Part shown: one piece after another, positions 31,901 to 39,564 of the stretch
How positions within the stretch are numbered: the first letter of the stretch is position 1
How the letters are laid out: each line of letters opens with the position of its first letter
From: a bacterium
GTDB taxonomy: Bacteria > Bacteroidota > Bacteroidia > Bacteroidales > Muribaculaceae
Assembly: GCA_004563195.1 (NCBI GenBank)
Contig: SFTJ01000051.1
Coordinates: forward strand, 1-41,801
Length of the DNA stretch: 41,801 nucleotides
Direction of reading: 5' to 3'
The notes under the pieces: model-generated
The model's input: the letters and a program-made list of their open reading frames with translations, nothing else
The model's database searches: none
What the model was told of the DNA's origin: nothing
Translations under genes and position numbers: made by a program

Positions 31901-32405
31901 TGTACAATGGACATCAGGCTTCGATGGCGTAACTTACAACGATGGTGTTATTCCTGAAGGTGTTATCCTTAAGGGTACTTCTATCACTCAACCCGACGGT
32001 TCTTCATATATCGTAGGTGCAGGTGGTGTATCGCCAAACGGTGAGTCTTATCAAGAACTTATCGCTAAGGGTAAGATTGAACCTACTCACGCAAGCTCTT
32101 GGATCTATCGTAACAATAGCTGGGGTCAAGCAGTTCTTAATGACAACTGGTTCAAGACTCTCAACTACATCGCATTCCGTGACTTGTCGTTGTCATACTC
32201 GTTCGATAAGAATATTGCATCTAAGATACATGCAAAGGGCTTGAATATCACAGCAGCAGCTCACAACTTGGGTTACTTGCTCAACTCAATGCCTAACCAC
32301 GAAAACCCGGAAGCCGTTGCAGGTACTGAAACTGCTGAGTTCCGTGTTCGTCAGTTCTCAGGTGTTACCACAAGTTTCACTCTCACTCTTAACGCAACAT
32401 TCTAA
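28959..32405 (+). CDS. SusC/RagA-family TonB-linked outer-membrane transporter
   Basis: 1148 residues. A signal peptide (KLFSVLLAMAVSMPVVANAA) is followed by a carboxypeptidase-regulatory-like domain at about 40-110 (GVLSGVVRDAEDVIIGASI, then GTQKGTSTDFDGAFTLSGVT), the TonB-box region (EEVVVTALGMKRSTKALGYA), the plug with LQGKVAGVDISSSDGG and GAAATALYGSRGLNGAV, and a long barrel ending in TSFTLTLNATF. There is no STN domain, so it is not tied to anti-sigma signalling. With SusD it forms a lidded importer for oligosaccharides or peptides. No glycosidase or regulator adjoins the pair, and codons are strongly biased (GGT, GCT, CGT, AAG), a sign of very high expression. Whether the cargo is glycan or peptide is open. 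Confidence 0.95.
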   Translation: MVKHFKLFSVLLAMAVSMPVVANAAETSAPAPQTADQNGVLSGVVRDAEDVIIGASILVKGTQKGTSTDFDGAFTLSGVTPGSTIQVSYVGYKSQEIVWNGGKLDIVLVPGDNILEEVVVTALGMKRSTKALGYAMTELKGEDLNANLINPVQALQGKVAGVDISSSDGGMFGASKILIRGASTLGKNNQPIYVVDGVILDNGVVSNDADWASGNANYGNELKNLNPDDFATVSVLKGAAATALYGSRGLNGAVVITTKSGKGAKGLGVSFTQTFGFDRVTGQPDFQNEYAEGTLTGYYSGKNPYDVNEIYWKNDAGVASYKVLGQYQDNGMSFGPSFEYLRQNFGQIEWWDGSLITPKARKNNFKEAYDTGFSSNTNVAISGGNDKTTFYTSLSYKYADGTMPNNSFDRFSILAKASHKISKDVELEASMTFAKSMPKNAQINVGENFALGAWDRTYDSAYFRDKYKGSHGGLASTTYGDEYAYIPGIGTWWSIWENEYYQKETVVRPDLKVTAQLLPWLKWVTEGSYNYYYVRSESKQPGSGYQNKGGYYSIGFSQKEQINANTNFMFDSQLNEDWHINGFLRYELYHDYSMGLSANTDGEFIIPNQFFLGNGKNGYKAGQSIGGTKTIQSIAAQFGFSWRDQVYVDVTGRNDWSSSLVYADGHGTYSYFYPSINASWLIHETFRGKLPSWISFAKLRGSVAQVGNDCAAYYINSAYSLNSYNLGSTSYYSLSLPGTTYSQDLKPERKTSWEIGLDWRFINNRIGLDFTYYKENTKNQIMTVSIPSVSGYSSALINAGNIQNQGVEIALNTTPVETKDLTWDLNFTYTKNNSKILELSDLVANYITLNGYTDYGNFRVGSVAKVGGSYGLLMSDSAPKKDYTYDENGNITGGSGLPVLNWSDGRRFAYTARSGKVEEVGNSMPDFLGSINTSLRWKNFTLSASFDMRFGGKVASYGSHYGTAYGYLKTSLAGRDAANGGVQWTSGFDGVTYNDGVIPEGVILKGTSITQPDGSSYIVGAGGVSPNGESYQELIAKGKIEPTHASSWIYRNNSWGQAVLNDNWFKTLNYIAFRDLSLSYSFDKNIASKIHAKGLNITAAAHNLGYLLNSMPNHENPEAVAGTETAEFRVRQFSGVTTSFTLTLNATF

Positions 32406-32437
32406 TATTGTCTAACGGTTTTAATTAATATAAGAAT

Positions 32438-34327
32438 ATGAAATTCAATAAAATATTATTAGTTGCAGCAATGACATCGGTGTTGGCTGTGTCGACTTCG
32501 AGTTGTTCTGAAGACTATGTTAAGTTGAATCAGAACCCTTCGAATGTGTCGAAAGCCGACCCTAAGGGTTTGATGACTCAAGCAATTCTTGAGTTCCAAC
32601 CAAACGACTACCTCCTTTGGTGGTACAATGTGAACTATCTCACAAGATGGACTCAGATGACTTGTCCTACCGGTAGCTTCACCGAATCATTTACTGAAAT
32701 GGCAGAAAACGGTGGCCAAGGTGGACAGTATATAGCTACTCTTCGTTATCGCAACGAAATCAAGGCTGCAATCGATAATAGCGGCGAAGAACAATATCGT
32801 GGCTATGAAGCTGCTTGTACTATCTTGACCGTTTATCTTGGTCTTTTCGATAGCGACGTTTACGGTGCCCTTCCTTACACCGAAGCTTGCCGCTACAAGA
32901 CCGATGGTATCCTCGTACCTAAGTACGATATGGTTAAGGACTTGTATGACACTTGGTTGGGTGAACTCGACAACTGCATCACAGTTCTTCAAAACAAGGA
33001 CCTCGACTCAAATGCTGCACAAGACCCTGCTTACCAGGGCGACTGGAGCAAGTGGGCTCGCCTTGCCAACTCTTTGAAGCTTAAGATTGCCGTTCGCCTT
33101 CTTGCACAAGATAAGAGCCGTGCTCTTGCAATTGCAAAGGCTGTAGCAGAATCGCCTGCCGGTTACATCGACAACCTCGACCAAGACTTCCGCTTCGCTA
33201 AGGCTACAAAGGTTAACACAGGTAACAGCGACTATGTATATGGCACAGGTAACGGTCTTTCAAGCCCGGGTCTTAGCGCTAACGTTGCTAAGTTTATGCT
33301 CGGTTCGCTCGACCCACGTATCCGCTTCATCTACACCAAGAACTCTTACAACTCTAAGGTTGTTCAAGGCTTCATCGATGCTAACAAGTTTGAAGATCTT
33401 CCTACTTGCGTTAAGGAAGTGGTTGTACGTGACGAAGACGGTAACTTCAAGGAATGGGGCGGCCTCGGCGAACCTTGGGTACGCTACAATGGCCTTCCTG
33501 TAGTTATGGATGGTAGCATCAAGACTGAATATAACGAATACTTCAACTATGGTACTCGCTACAACTTGACAGTTGGCGAAACCACCAAGTCGTACTACCC
33601 ATTCTCTACAATGTCGGAAGAAATGCGTCGTGGTCGTGTTGACTTCACAGTTCCTACTGTAGGTTCTAATGTTATCCAAGATACCGACGACAATCCATTG
33701 TACACTATGTATCTCACAGCTGCTGAAGTTAACTTGTATCTCGCTGAGTTCAAGGCTCTTGGTGCATCACTTCCACAAAGTGCTGAATACTACTACAACC
33801 GTGGTGTTCGCTTCTCTGTAGAAACTTACGATGCTCTTGCAGCAGCCAATAAGATACCTTACTACGGTACTACTTACGGCTATGATGATAACGAAAAGGT
33901 TATCGACCTTCAAGCAGGTGAAATCGACGCTATGTTGGCTACTGAAAATGTTAAGCTTACAGGCTCAGCTGCCGAACAGCTCGAAAAGATTTACTTGCAA
34001 GAACTTATCCACTTCTCTTTGATGCCTGACGATCAATTCGTAACTGCTCGTCGCTCGGGTTATCCAAAGGTTGGTTCTACATTGTTGCCAATGATTAAGT
34101 TCGCTGAAGTTAACTTGGAAGCTATTCCTCGTCGTTTCGAAATCGGTTCGATTTCTCCTACCGACAAGATGAAGGATGTTAAGGCTGAAGCTTACAAGCA
34201 ACAAGGTTTCAACACCCTCGGTACCGGTCACTCAGGTGGTGCATTCAACAACTCAAGCAGTGCACTTAACACCGAACGTGTATGGCAAGACATTCCTGCT
34301 CCACAATGGGGTACTCCTGCCAACTAA
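32438..34327 (+). CDS. SusD/RagB-family surface lipoprotein
   Basis: 629 residues. A lipoprotein signal ends in STSSC with Cys23 as the lipid site; SED after it fits the acidic surface-export signal of Bacteroidetes lipoproteins. The N-terminal motif VKLNQNPSNVSKADPKGLMT is typical of the SusD-like_2 group. Helical repeat regions follow, for example YEAACTILTVYLGLFDSDVY, GALPYTEACR and WARLANSLKLKIAVRL. The C-terminal part has IYLQELIHFSLMPDDQFVTA and RRSGYPKV, the usual end of SusD proteins. It acts as the lid over the SusC barrel, 32 nt after the susC stop. It shares the strong codon bias. A terminator closes the two-gene operon. Confidence 0.93.
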   Translation: MKFNKILLVAAMTSVLAVSTSSCSEDYVKLNQNPSNVSKADPKGLMTQAILEFQPNDYLLWWYNVNYLTRWTQMTCPTGSFTESFTEMAENGGQGGQYIATLRYRNEIKAAIDNSGEEQYRGYEAACTILTVYLGLFDSDVYGALPYTEACRYKTDGILVPKYDMVKDLYDTWLGELDNCITVLQNKDLDSNAAQDPAYQGDWSKWARLANSLKLKIAVRLLAQDKSRALAIAKAVAESPAGYIDNLDQDFRFAKATKVNTGNSDYVYGTGNGLSSPGLSANVAKFMLGSLDPRIRFIYTKNSYNSKVVQGFIDANKFEDLPTCVKEVVVRDEDGNFKEWGGLGEPWVRYNGLPVVMDGSIKTEYNEYFNYGTRYNLTVGETTKSYYPFSTMSEEMRRGRVDFTVPTVGSNVIQDTDDNPLYTMYLTAAEVNLYLAEFKALGASLPQSAEYYYNRGVRFSVETYDALAAANKIPYYGTTYGYDDNEKVIDLQAGEIDAMLATENVKLTGSAAEQLEKIYLQELIHFSLMPDDQFVTARRSGYPKVGSTLLPMIKFAEVNLEAIPRRFEIGSISPTDKMKDVKAEAYKQQGFNTLGTGHSGGAFNNSSSALNTERVWQDIPAPQWGTPAN

Positions 34328-34357
34328 TAAGCAATCAGTGTAACTGAATAAATATTT

Positions 34358-34391
34358 ATGGGCGTCTCAATTATTTGGGACGCCCATTTTT
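34358..34391 (+). terminator. Intrinsic terminator after susD
   Basis: ATGGGCGTC and GACGCCCAT form a 9-bp stem around a loop of 12 nt, followed by TTTTT. Confidence 0.88.
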
Positions 34392-34480
34392 AATTATTAT
34401 TAATATGTATTTTTGTGGTTAAATTGCTTTAATAGTATTACTTTTGTGAAGCAGAAACAATAACTACACCGACTAATGAT

Positions 34481-35164
34481 ATGAGAAAGTTTTTATTACT
34501 AATTGCACTGATGGTGTGTGCCACCGGCGTGGCGCAGCAGTTTAAGCGCGTCTATTTCTTCGACAACTTCACCGATGCGCTCGTGCTCTACAAAACAGGG
34601 CAAAAATACACTCTCAAGATGAATTATGATGCCAACAATCAAGTGATGCTCTATATGCAAGGCGATGTGATGATGGAACTTACCAATCCCTATCAGGTGG
34701 ACACCATCTACATTGCCGAACGGAAGATGGTGTATCGCGAAAGCCGCTTCTGCGAGGTGGTGCACGTCAACAACAATAAGGAAGTGCTCATAGGTTGGCA
34801 GATAAAGCAGACCTATGGCGGCCGCACAGGTGCTTTCGGGTTGCCTACCCAGGCGCAAGTGATAAAATTGCGTGCCGTTGACCTTATAGGGCCCGAATAT
34901 GGCCATAATATGAATGCCGGCATGGAGGTGTCGCAATACGATGCCCGCAGCGCCGATTTGGAGGTGTGGAAACAGAAGAACAACAACACCTATTTCATCA
35001 ATATAGGCGACCGTATCTACGGCCTCCGCACGCTCAAGGATGTGTATAAGACCTTCCCCGAGCATAAGGATAAAATCAAGGCGTATGTCAAGGAAAATAA
35101 GCTCGATATGATGCACACCAATCGCGCACTGAAGCTTATGGACTATTTGCTTAATAATCTGTAA
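34481..35164 (+). CDS. Secreted protein of unknown function
   Basis: 227 residues with a signal peptide (LLLIALMVCATGVAQ). I recognise no family. The first half is beta-rich (RVYFFDNFTDALVLYKTGQK, DTIYIAERKMVYRESRFCEV, KEVLIGWQIKQTYGG) and reads like a periplasmic or surface strand domain. The last 45 residues are charged and helical (LKDVYKTFPEHKDKIKAYVK). One Cys only. A -7 box TACTTTTG lies at 34439-34446, about 35 nt before the ATG, so it has its own promoter, and a terminator follows its stop. Codon use is that of ordinary genes, unlike the preceding susCD. Confidence 0.75.
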   Translation: MRKFLLLIALMVCATGVAQQFKRVYFFDNFTDALVLYKTGQKYTLKMNYDANNQVMLYMQGDVMMELTNPYQVDTIYIAERKMVYRESRFCEVVHVNNNKEVLIGWQIKQTYGGRTGAFGLPTQAQVIKLRAVDLIGPEYGHNMNAGMEVSQYDARSADLEVWKQKNNNTYFINIGDRIYGLRTLKDVYKTFPEHKDKIKAYVKENKLDMMHTNRALKLMDYLLNNL

Positions 35165-35210
35165 CGCAAACTTTTGCAGCTGCGCTGCTGTGGATTTAAC
35201 ACGGAATTAA

Positions 35211-35252
35211 GGCACGGAATTTCACAATATTGTGTTTTTCGGTGCCTTTTTT
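35211..35252 (+). terminator. Intrinsic terminator after the unknown secreted protein gene
   Basis: GGCAC...GTGCC closes a long imperfect stem with CACAAT/ATTGTG at its tip, followed by six T. Confidence 0.75.
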
Positions 35253-35970
35253 GGTGTGTAATCGGTGTTGATTATGTGCGGCGGTTATTAGGCATCACCT
35301 GGCGGTGATGCGGTTATTCGGCAACTTCGTTGCGGTTAAAAGGCGGCATTGCCGCGGTTATTGGCATCACCTGGCGGTGATGCGATTATTTGTTGCGATT
35401 ATAAGGTGCGGAAGGTATCCAACCTGAAAGGTTGAACGCCGAGGGCGAAGCCCGAGAGCTCTAAGCCGGGGGTTAAGCGTCAGAGCAACCCCCGGAGCCG
35501 TATGACCCCCTCGGAAAGCGTCTGAAAGACGCGAATGTTGCCGCCAAGGAAGCCGATTTTCGCGTCATTCAGACGCATAATAGTGGGCGTTACGATACCG
35601 AGGGTTACGCTTCGCTACACCCTCGGCTAAGAGCCGCTCGCTCCGCTCGGGCATTCGACCTTTCACGTCGTGCAGCTGGTGGTTTTACCACGGATTTTCA
35701 CGGATAGAGTGTGTGGTTTTTTACCACGGATTTTCACGGAATTAGGCACGGATTATCACAGATTTTTTTCGTGGATGTGGGATGTTTAAGAGGTGACTAT
35801 CAGCCTCTCCGAGGCTGCGCGGCATTTTTTAGCGGCATTGCCGCGGTTAAACGGCACTACCTTGACGGTTATGGGGCTGTTGGTGGTGTTGCAGGTGCTT
35901 AATCGATGTTCGGCGTTGTGGTGAAGCTAAGAGGTGGCACGATTTGCGGCGATTGGGCGCGTGGCTTTTT
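35253..35970. repeat. Intergenic region made largely of hairpin modules and short repeats
   Basis: No gene. 35279-35400 is a chain of hairpins joined by a GCGGTTAT-like linker. 35412-35500 is an inverted relative, and 35562-35680 a direct relative, of the element at 3168-3290; between them are GCGTCTGAAAGACGC and GCGTCATTCAGACGC. 35690-35765 carries repeats of ACCACGGATTTTCACGGA. 35822-35870 has more of the hairpin/linker type (GGCATTGCCGCGGTTA). Confidence 0.7.
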
Positions 35971-35973
35971 TGC

Positions 35974-36004
35974 TTTGAAATGTGATATAGTTTTGCTAAA
36001 TTTG
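35974..36004 (+). promoter_or_regulatory. Promoter of the GH29 fucosidase operon
   Basis: TTTG (35974-35977), 19 nt, then TAAATTTG (35997-36004), a perfect consensus. The leader would be about 28 nt. Confidence 0.75.
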
Positions 36005-36039
36005 TAGGACCATAAAACTTAAAACCAATAAAACAGTTT

Positions 36040-37428
36040 ATGAATATGAAGAAGAGAATACTGGCGGGTATCATATCGTTGTTAGTAGTGGCTCTGAATG
36101 CCAATGTTTTGGCTCAGGGAGTGGGCACAGAGGTGCATGGCCGCAGCACAAGCTATGAGTGGCCCACCGATAAGCAAGTGCTCGAAAAACTCGACCAATG
36201 GCGTGACCTTAAGTTTGGTGTGCTCTTTCACTGGGGCTTGTATTGCGTGCCCGGCATAGTGGAGAGTTGGAGCATCTGCTCGGAAGATGTGGACTGGATA
36301 GGCCGTCGCACCGATATTCCCTACGATGAATACAAGAAATGGTATTTCGACCTTAAAGATGTGTTCAATCCCGTGAAATTCAATCCCGACGAGTGGGCAC
36401 AGATTATGAACGATGCCGGAATGAAGTATTTGGTGTTTACCAGCAAGCATCACGATGGCTTCTGTATGTACGACTCGAAATACACCGATTTCTCAATAGC
36501 CAAGGCGGCTTATCGCAACAATCCGCGCCGCGATGTGCTTCGCCATGTGTTCGACGCTTTCCGCAAGGAAAATTTCTGGATAGGATGCTATTTCTCGAAG
36601 CCCGACTGGCACTGCGAGTGGTATTGGAATCCCAATTATGCCACAGCCAACCGTTTGCACAACTATAAGATAGAGCGCCATCCCGAATGGTGGCAGAACT
36701 ATAAGACCTTCACCAAGAATCAGCTCACCGAGCTGACCAGCAACTATGGCAATATCGACATTCTGTGGCTCGATGGCGGCTGGGTGCGAGGCGACGATGT
36801 AGACCTCGACGAAATACTCGTGGATGCCCGCAAGCGCAATCCCGGATTGCTCAGCGTGGACCGCGCCGTGCATGGCCGCAACGAGAATTATCAGACACCC
36901 GAACGCGGTATTCCCGATGTACAACTCGATAATCCATGGGAGAGCAACATCCCATTGTCGAACGACTGGGGTTGGGTGCCGAATGCTCCGTATAAGTCGG
37001 CTCAAAGAGTGATTAACACCCTTGTGGAATGCACAGCCAAGGGTGGCGCCTTGCTTCTCGGCATCGGTCCCGACGCTATGGGCACCATAGAGCAACCCAT
37101 AGTCGACCGCCTGAAAGAAGTGGGCAAATGGCTTCGTGCCAATGGCAAAGCCATCTACGGCACACGCAATGCCAAGCACTATCACGAAGGCAATGTGTGG
37201 TTTACCGCCGATAAGGACGGCAGCACCATCTATGCCATCTATGCCCTTCCCGAAGGCGAAAAACTCCCTGCCGAGATTACTTGGACCGACAATGCCCCCA
37301 AAGGCAAAGTGCGCATTCTCGCCAACGGCAAGAGCGTGAAAGCCGTTACAGTGGGCAATCGCACCACAGTGCGTCTGCCCGGAGGCTTGGCACAAGAGCC
37401 TGTGGCTATGGAATTTAAGATAAAATAA
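36040..37428 (+). CDS. GH29 alpha-L-fucosidase, first of a tandem pair
   Basis: 462 residues with a signal peptide (ILAGIISLLVVALNANVLAQ). The TIM barrel opens with WRDLKFGVLFHWGLYCVPG, then NDAGMKYLVFTSKHHDGFCM with the substrate-binding HHDGF, and NIDILWLDGGW, where Asp245 is the likely nucleophile. A small beta domain follows from about 375. The family removes alpha-linked L-fucose; the length suits the group acting on alpha-1,3/1,4 links, but the general acid cannot be picked out safely. The signal and lack of a lipobox place it in the periplasm. The second GH29 gene starts 39 nt downstream in the same operon. The two share most motifs but differ in the insert after VESW, where this one has ICSEDVDWIG. 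Confidence 0.92.
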   Translation: MNMKKRILAGIISLLVVALNANVLAQGVGTEVHGRSTSYEWPTDKQVLEKLDQWRDLKFGVLFHWGLYCVPGIVESWSICSEDVDWIGRRTDIPYDEYKKWYFDLKDVFNPVKFNPDEWAQIMNDAGMKYLVFTSKHHDGFCMYDSKYTDFSIAKAAYRNNPRRDVLRHVFDAFRKENFWIGCYFSKPDWHCEWYWNPNYATANRLHNYKIERHPEWWQNYKTFTKNQLTELTSNYGNIDILWLDGGWVRGDDVDLDEILVDARKRNPGLLSVDRAVHGRNENYQTPERGIPDVQLDNPWESNIPLSNDWGWVPNAPYKSAQRVINTLVECTAKGGALLLGIGPDAMGTIEQPIVDRLKEVGKWLRANGKAIYGTRNAKHYHEGNVWFTADKDGSTIYAIYALPEGEKLPAEITWTDNAPKGKVRILANGKSVKAVTVGNRTTVRLPGGLAQEPVAMEFKIK

Positions 37429-37467
37429 ACCTAAATAACCAACAATATTTTTTAAACTAAAAACTGT

Positions 37468-38859
37468 ATGGATATTCGCAAGATTATAAGTGTGGCGAGC
37501 GCTCTTGCTTTGGCAATGACAGTGAGCGTGTCGGCGCAATCGTATGTGCACGAGCAAAGCAAAGATTACATTTGGCCCACCGACCCAAAGGTGGTGGAAA
37601 AACTTCAAGAGTGGCAAGACCTGAAATTCGGCGTGCTGCTTCACTGGGGACTCTACTCGGTGCCTGGAATGGTGGAATCGTGGGCAATTACCTCTGAAGA
37701 CTGGATTACACCGCCGGTCGACAAGACCTACGAAGAATATAAGCAATGGTATTGGGGACTAATCGACCAATTCAATCCCGTGAAGTTCAATCCCGAGCAA
37801 TGGGCAAGTGTAGCCAAGGATGCCGGTATGAAATATGTGATTTTCACCACCAAGCACCACGACGGCTTCTGCCTTTGGGACACCAAGACCACCGATTTCA
37901 ATGTCACCAACAGCGGTTTTAAGGGCAATCCTCGTCAAGATGCATTGCGCTATGTGCTCGATGCGTTCCGCAATGAAGGTTTGATGCCGGGCACCTATTT
38001 CTCGAAGCCCGACTGGCACAGCGACTACTATTGGTGGACCAAGAAAGCCACACCTAACCGCAGCCATAACTACAAAATAGAGCAATATCCCGAGCGTTGG
38101 GAAAATTATAAGAAGTTTGTCTTCGACCAAGTGGAAGAGTTGATGTCGAACTACGGCGATGTGGACATTCTTTGGCTCGATGGCGGCTGGTGCACCGCTC
38201 CGCGCGAAGATATCAACCTCGACGGCATAGTGGAAATGGCACGCAAGAAACAGCCCGGTCTTATAGTGGTGGAACGCGCTTGTCCGGGTATTCACGAGAA
38301 CTATCAGACACCCGAGCAGACCATCCCCGACCATCAGATACTCAACCCATGGGAAAGCTGCATCACCCTCACCTACGACTGGGGTTGGACACCGCGCAAC
38401 ACATGGAAATCGCCTGCCAAGGTGATATCTATCTTGTCGGAAATAGTGGCAAAGGGCGGTTCGCTCGTGCTTGGCGTAGGTCCTACACCCGAGGGCGAAA
38501 TCGAGCCCAAGTCGGTGGAAGAACTGAAGATTATAGGCAACTGGCTGCGCGCCAACGGCGAAGCCATCTATTCTACAGTGCCTACACCGGTATATCGCAA
38601 CGACGATAGCACCATCTGGTTCACTGCCAACAAGGATGGCAAGACTATCTATGGCATAGTTCCGCAGAAAGACGATGCCGACTTCCCCGCCACCATCTCG
38701 TGGAAGGGCAATGTGCCGGTTAAGGGTAGCAAGATAGTGCATCTTAGCACTGGCAAGAAGTTGAAATATAAGACCGAAGGTGATGTCACCACAGTGACCC
38801 TGCCTCGCGATGCCAACGGCAGCAATGGTGTGGCATTCAAGATTATCACCAAGAAGTAA
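37468..38859 (+). CDS. GH29 alpha-L-fucosidase, second of a tandem pair
   Basis: 463 residues with a signal peptide (VASALALAMTVSVSAQ). It is a paralogue of the previous gene along its whole length: WQDLKFGVLLHWGLYSVPGM, KDAGMKYVIFTTKHHDGFCL and DVDILWLDGGW with likely nucleophile Asp238. After VESW it has AITSEDWITPPVDKTY, and around 262-280 VVERACPGIHENYQTPEQ, so the substrate pockets probably differ. The two may split the work on different fucose linkages. It follows by 39 nt and is closed by a strong terminator. No transporter or fucose-pathway gene is in the window. Confidence 0.92.
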   Translation: MDIRKIISVASALALAMTVSVSAQSYVHEQSKDYIWPTDPKVVEKLQEWQDLKFGVLLHWGLYSVPGMVESWAITSEDWITPPVDKTYEEYKQWYWGLIDQFNPVKFNPEQWASVAKDAGMKYVIFTTKHHDGFCLWDTKTTDFNVTNSGFKGNPRQDALRYVLDAFRNEGLMPGTYFSKPDWHSDYYWWTKKATPNRSHNYKIEQYPERWENYKKFVFDQVEELMSNYGDVDILWLDGGWCTAPREDINLDGIVEMARKKQPGLIVVERACPGIHENYQTPEQTIPDHQILNPWESCITLTYDWGWTPRNTWKSPAKVISILSEIVAKGGSLVLGVGPTPEGEIEPKSVEELKIIGNWLRANGEAIYSTVPTPVYRNDDSTIWFTANKDGKTIYGIVPQKDDADFPATISWKGNVPVKGSKIVHLSTGKKLKYKTEGDVTTVTLPRDANGSNGVAFKIITKK

Positions 38860-38918
38860 AGCCCCGCAGCTCGCTATGCCACGGCAAAGCGACCGCGAGA
38901 GCACATAACACCCAAAAA

Positions 38919-38969
38919 ACTCACCCGCGTGCGAATCACATATTTTAGAGTCCGCGGGTGAGTTTTTTT
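38919..38969 (+). terminator. Intrinsic terminator after the fucosidase operon
   Basis: ACTCACCCGCG pairs with CGCGGGTGAGT around a loop of about 23 nt, followed by seven T in all. The A-run before the stem would also serve the other strand. Confidence 0.88.
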
Positions 38970-39006
38970 GCATTATTGCAAGATGCTTATGCGAAAAAAT
39001 ATTTCG

Positions 39007-39050
39007 GGGTAAGCGGATTATTTCGGTGAGGTCGGATGGGTCGGACGAAT
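39007..39050. repeat. 44-bp direct repeat, left copy, with two GTCNGAC-type units
   Basis: Matches 39521-39564 at about 39 of 44 positions in the same orientation. Shared parts include AGCGGATT, TTTCGGTG and GGTCGGACGAAT. Its end holds two units of the 9-nt repeat (39031 and 39040). Confidence 0.7.
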
Positions 39051-39192
39051 TGTGGCGTTGTTATGGTTAGGCGAGTGATTATCATTGCTGCGGTTAGTAG
39101 GCATCATCTGGCGGTGATGCGGTTATTTCGCCCCAAGCGAAACTTACGAGTACATCCGTTAGATGCCACGACAGAGCAATTTAGAGGTTATA

Positions 39193-39374
39193 TTCCAAAA
39201 ATGTTCGGCTTTTTTCGGAATTGATTCCAAAAATGTTCGGCTTTTTTCGGAATTGAATCCAAAAATGTTCGGCTTTTCTCGGAATTGATTCCAAAAATGT
39301 TCGGTTTTTTTCGGAAACGATTTCAAGAATGTTCGGCTTTTTTCGGAATTGATTCCAAAAATGTTCGGCTTTTT
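39193..39374. repeat. 32-bp tandem repeat array, about 5.7 units
   Basis: Units start at 39193, 39225, 39257, 39289, 39321 and 39353 at an exact 32-nt period. The consensus opens TTCCAAAAATGTTCGGCTTT and closes with TTTCGGAATTGA. Within each unit TTCC-A-AAAA pairs with TTTT-C-GGAA around a loop containing TGTTCGG, so the array is a row of hairpins. The fourth and fifth units carry most changes. There are no spacers. Confidence 0.9.
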
Positions 39375-39376
39375 AT

Positions 39377-39505
39377 ATGCCAGGTGTGTTGGGTTTTACC
39401 ACAGGAATAGCAATTTTGTATTGTTCTCAAAACAAAATTGAGTCATATCCTAAGGCAGTGTATAAGACGATTACGCCGGGCAATATTGAGGAGTTTGTGC
39501 TTTGA
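39377..39505 (+). pseudogene. Orphan 42-codon open frame, possible gene remnant
   Basis: From ATG in TATATGCC directly after the last 32-bp unit to a TGA. The product reads like the end of a normal protein (FTTGIAILYCSQNKIESYPK, then AVYKTITPGNIEEFVL), but no family was recognised. It lies between the two 44-bp repeats. It may be the tail of a lost gene whose front was replaced by the array, or an untranslated frame. Confidence 0.3.
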
Positions 39506-39520
39506 AAAATGTGCTAATCC

Positions 39521-39564
39521 GGGTCAGCGGATTGTTTCGGTGGGGTCGGACCGGTCGGACGAAT
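39521..39564. repeat. 44-bp direct repeat, right copy, with two GTCNGAC units
   Basis: Second copy of 39007-39050. Its two 9-nt units start at 39545 and 39554 and both read GTCGGAC. Confidence 0.7.

Noticed and set aside
39036..39224. 62-codon open frame as a gene
   Set aside because: It is built from the 44-bp repeat, the hairpin/linker unit and the start of the 32-bp array.
39193..39374. CRISPR array
   Set aside because: The 32-bp units follow each other directly with no unique spacers, and no cas genes are near.
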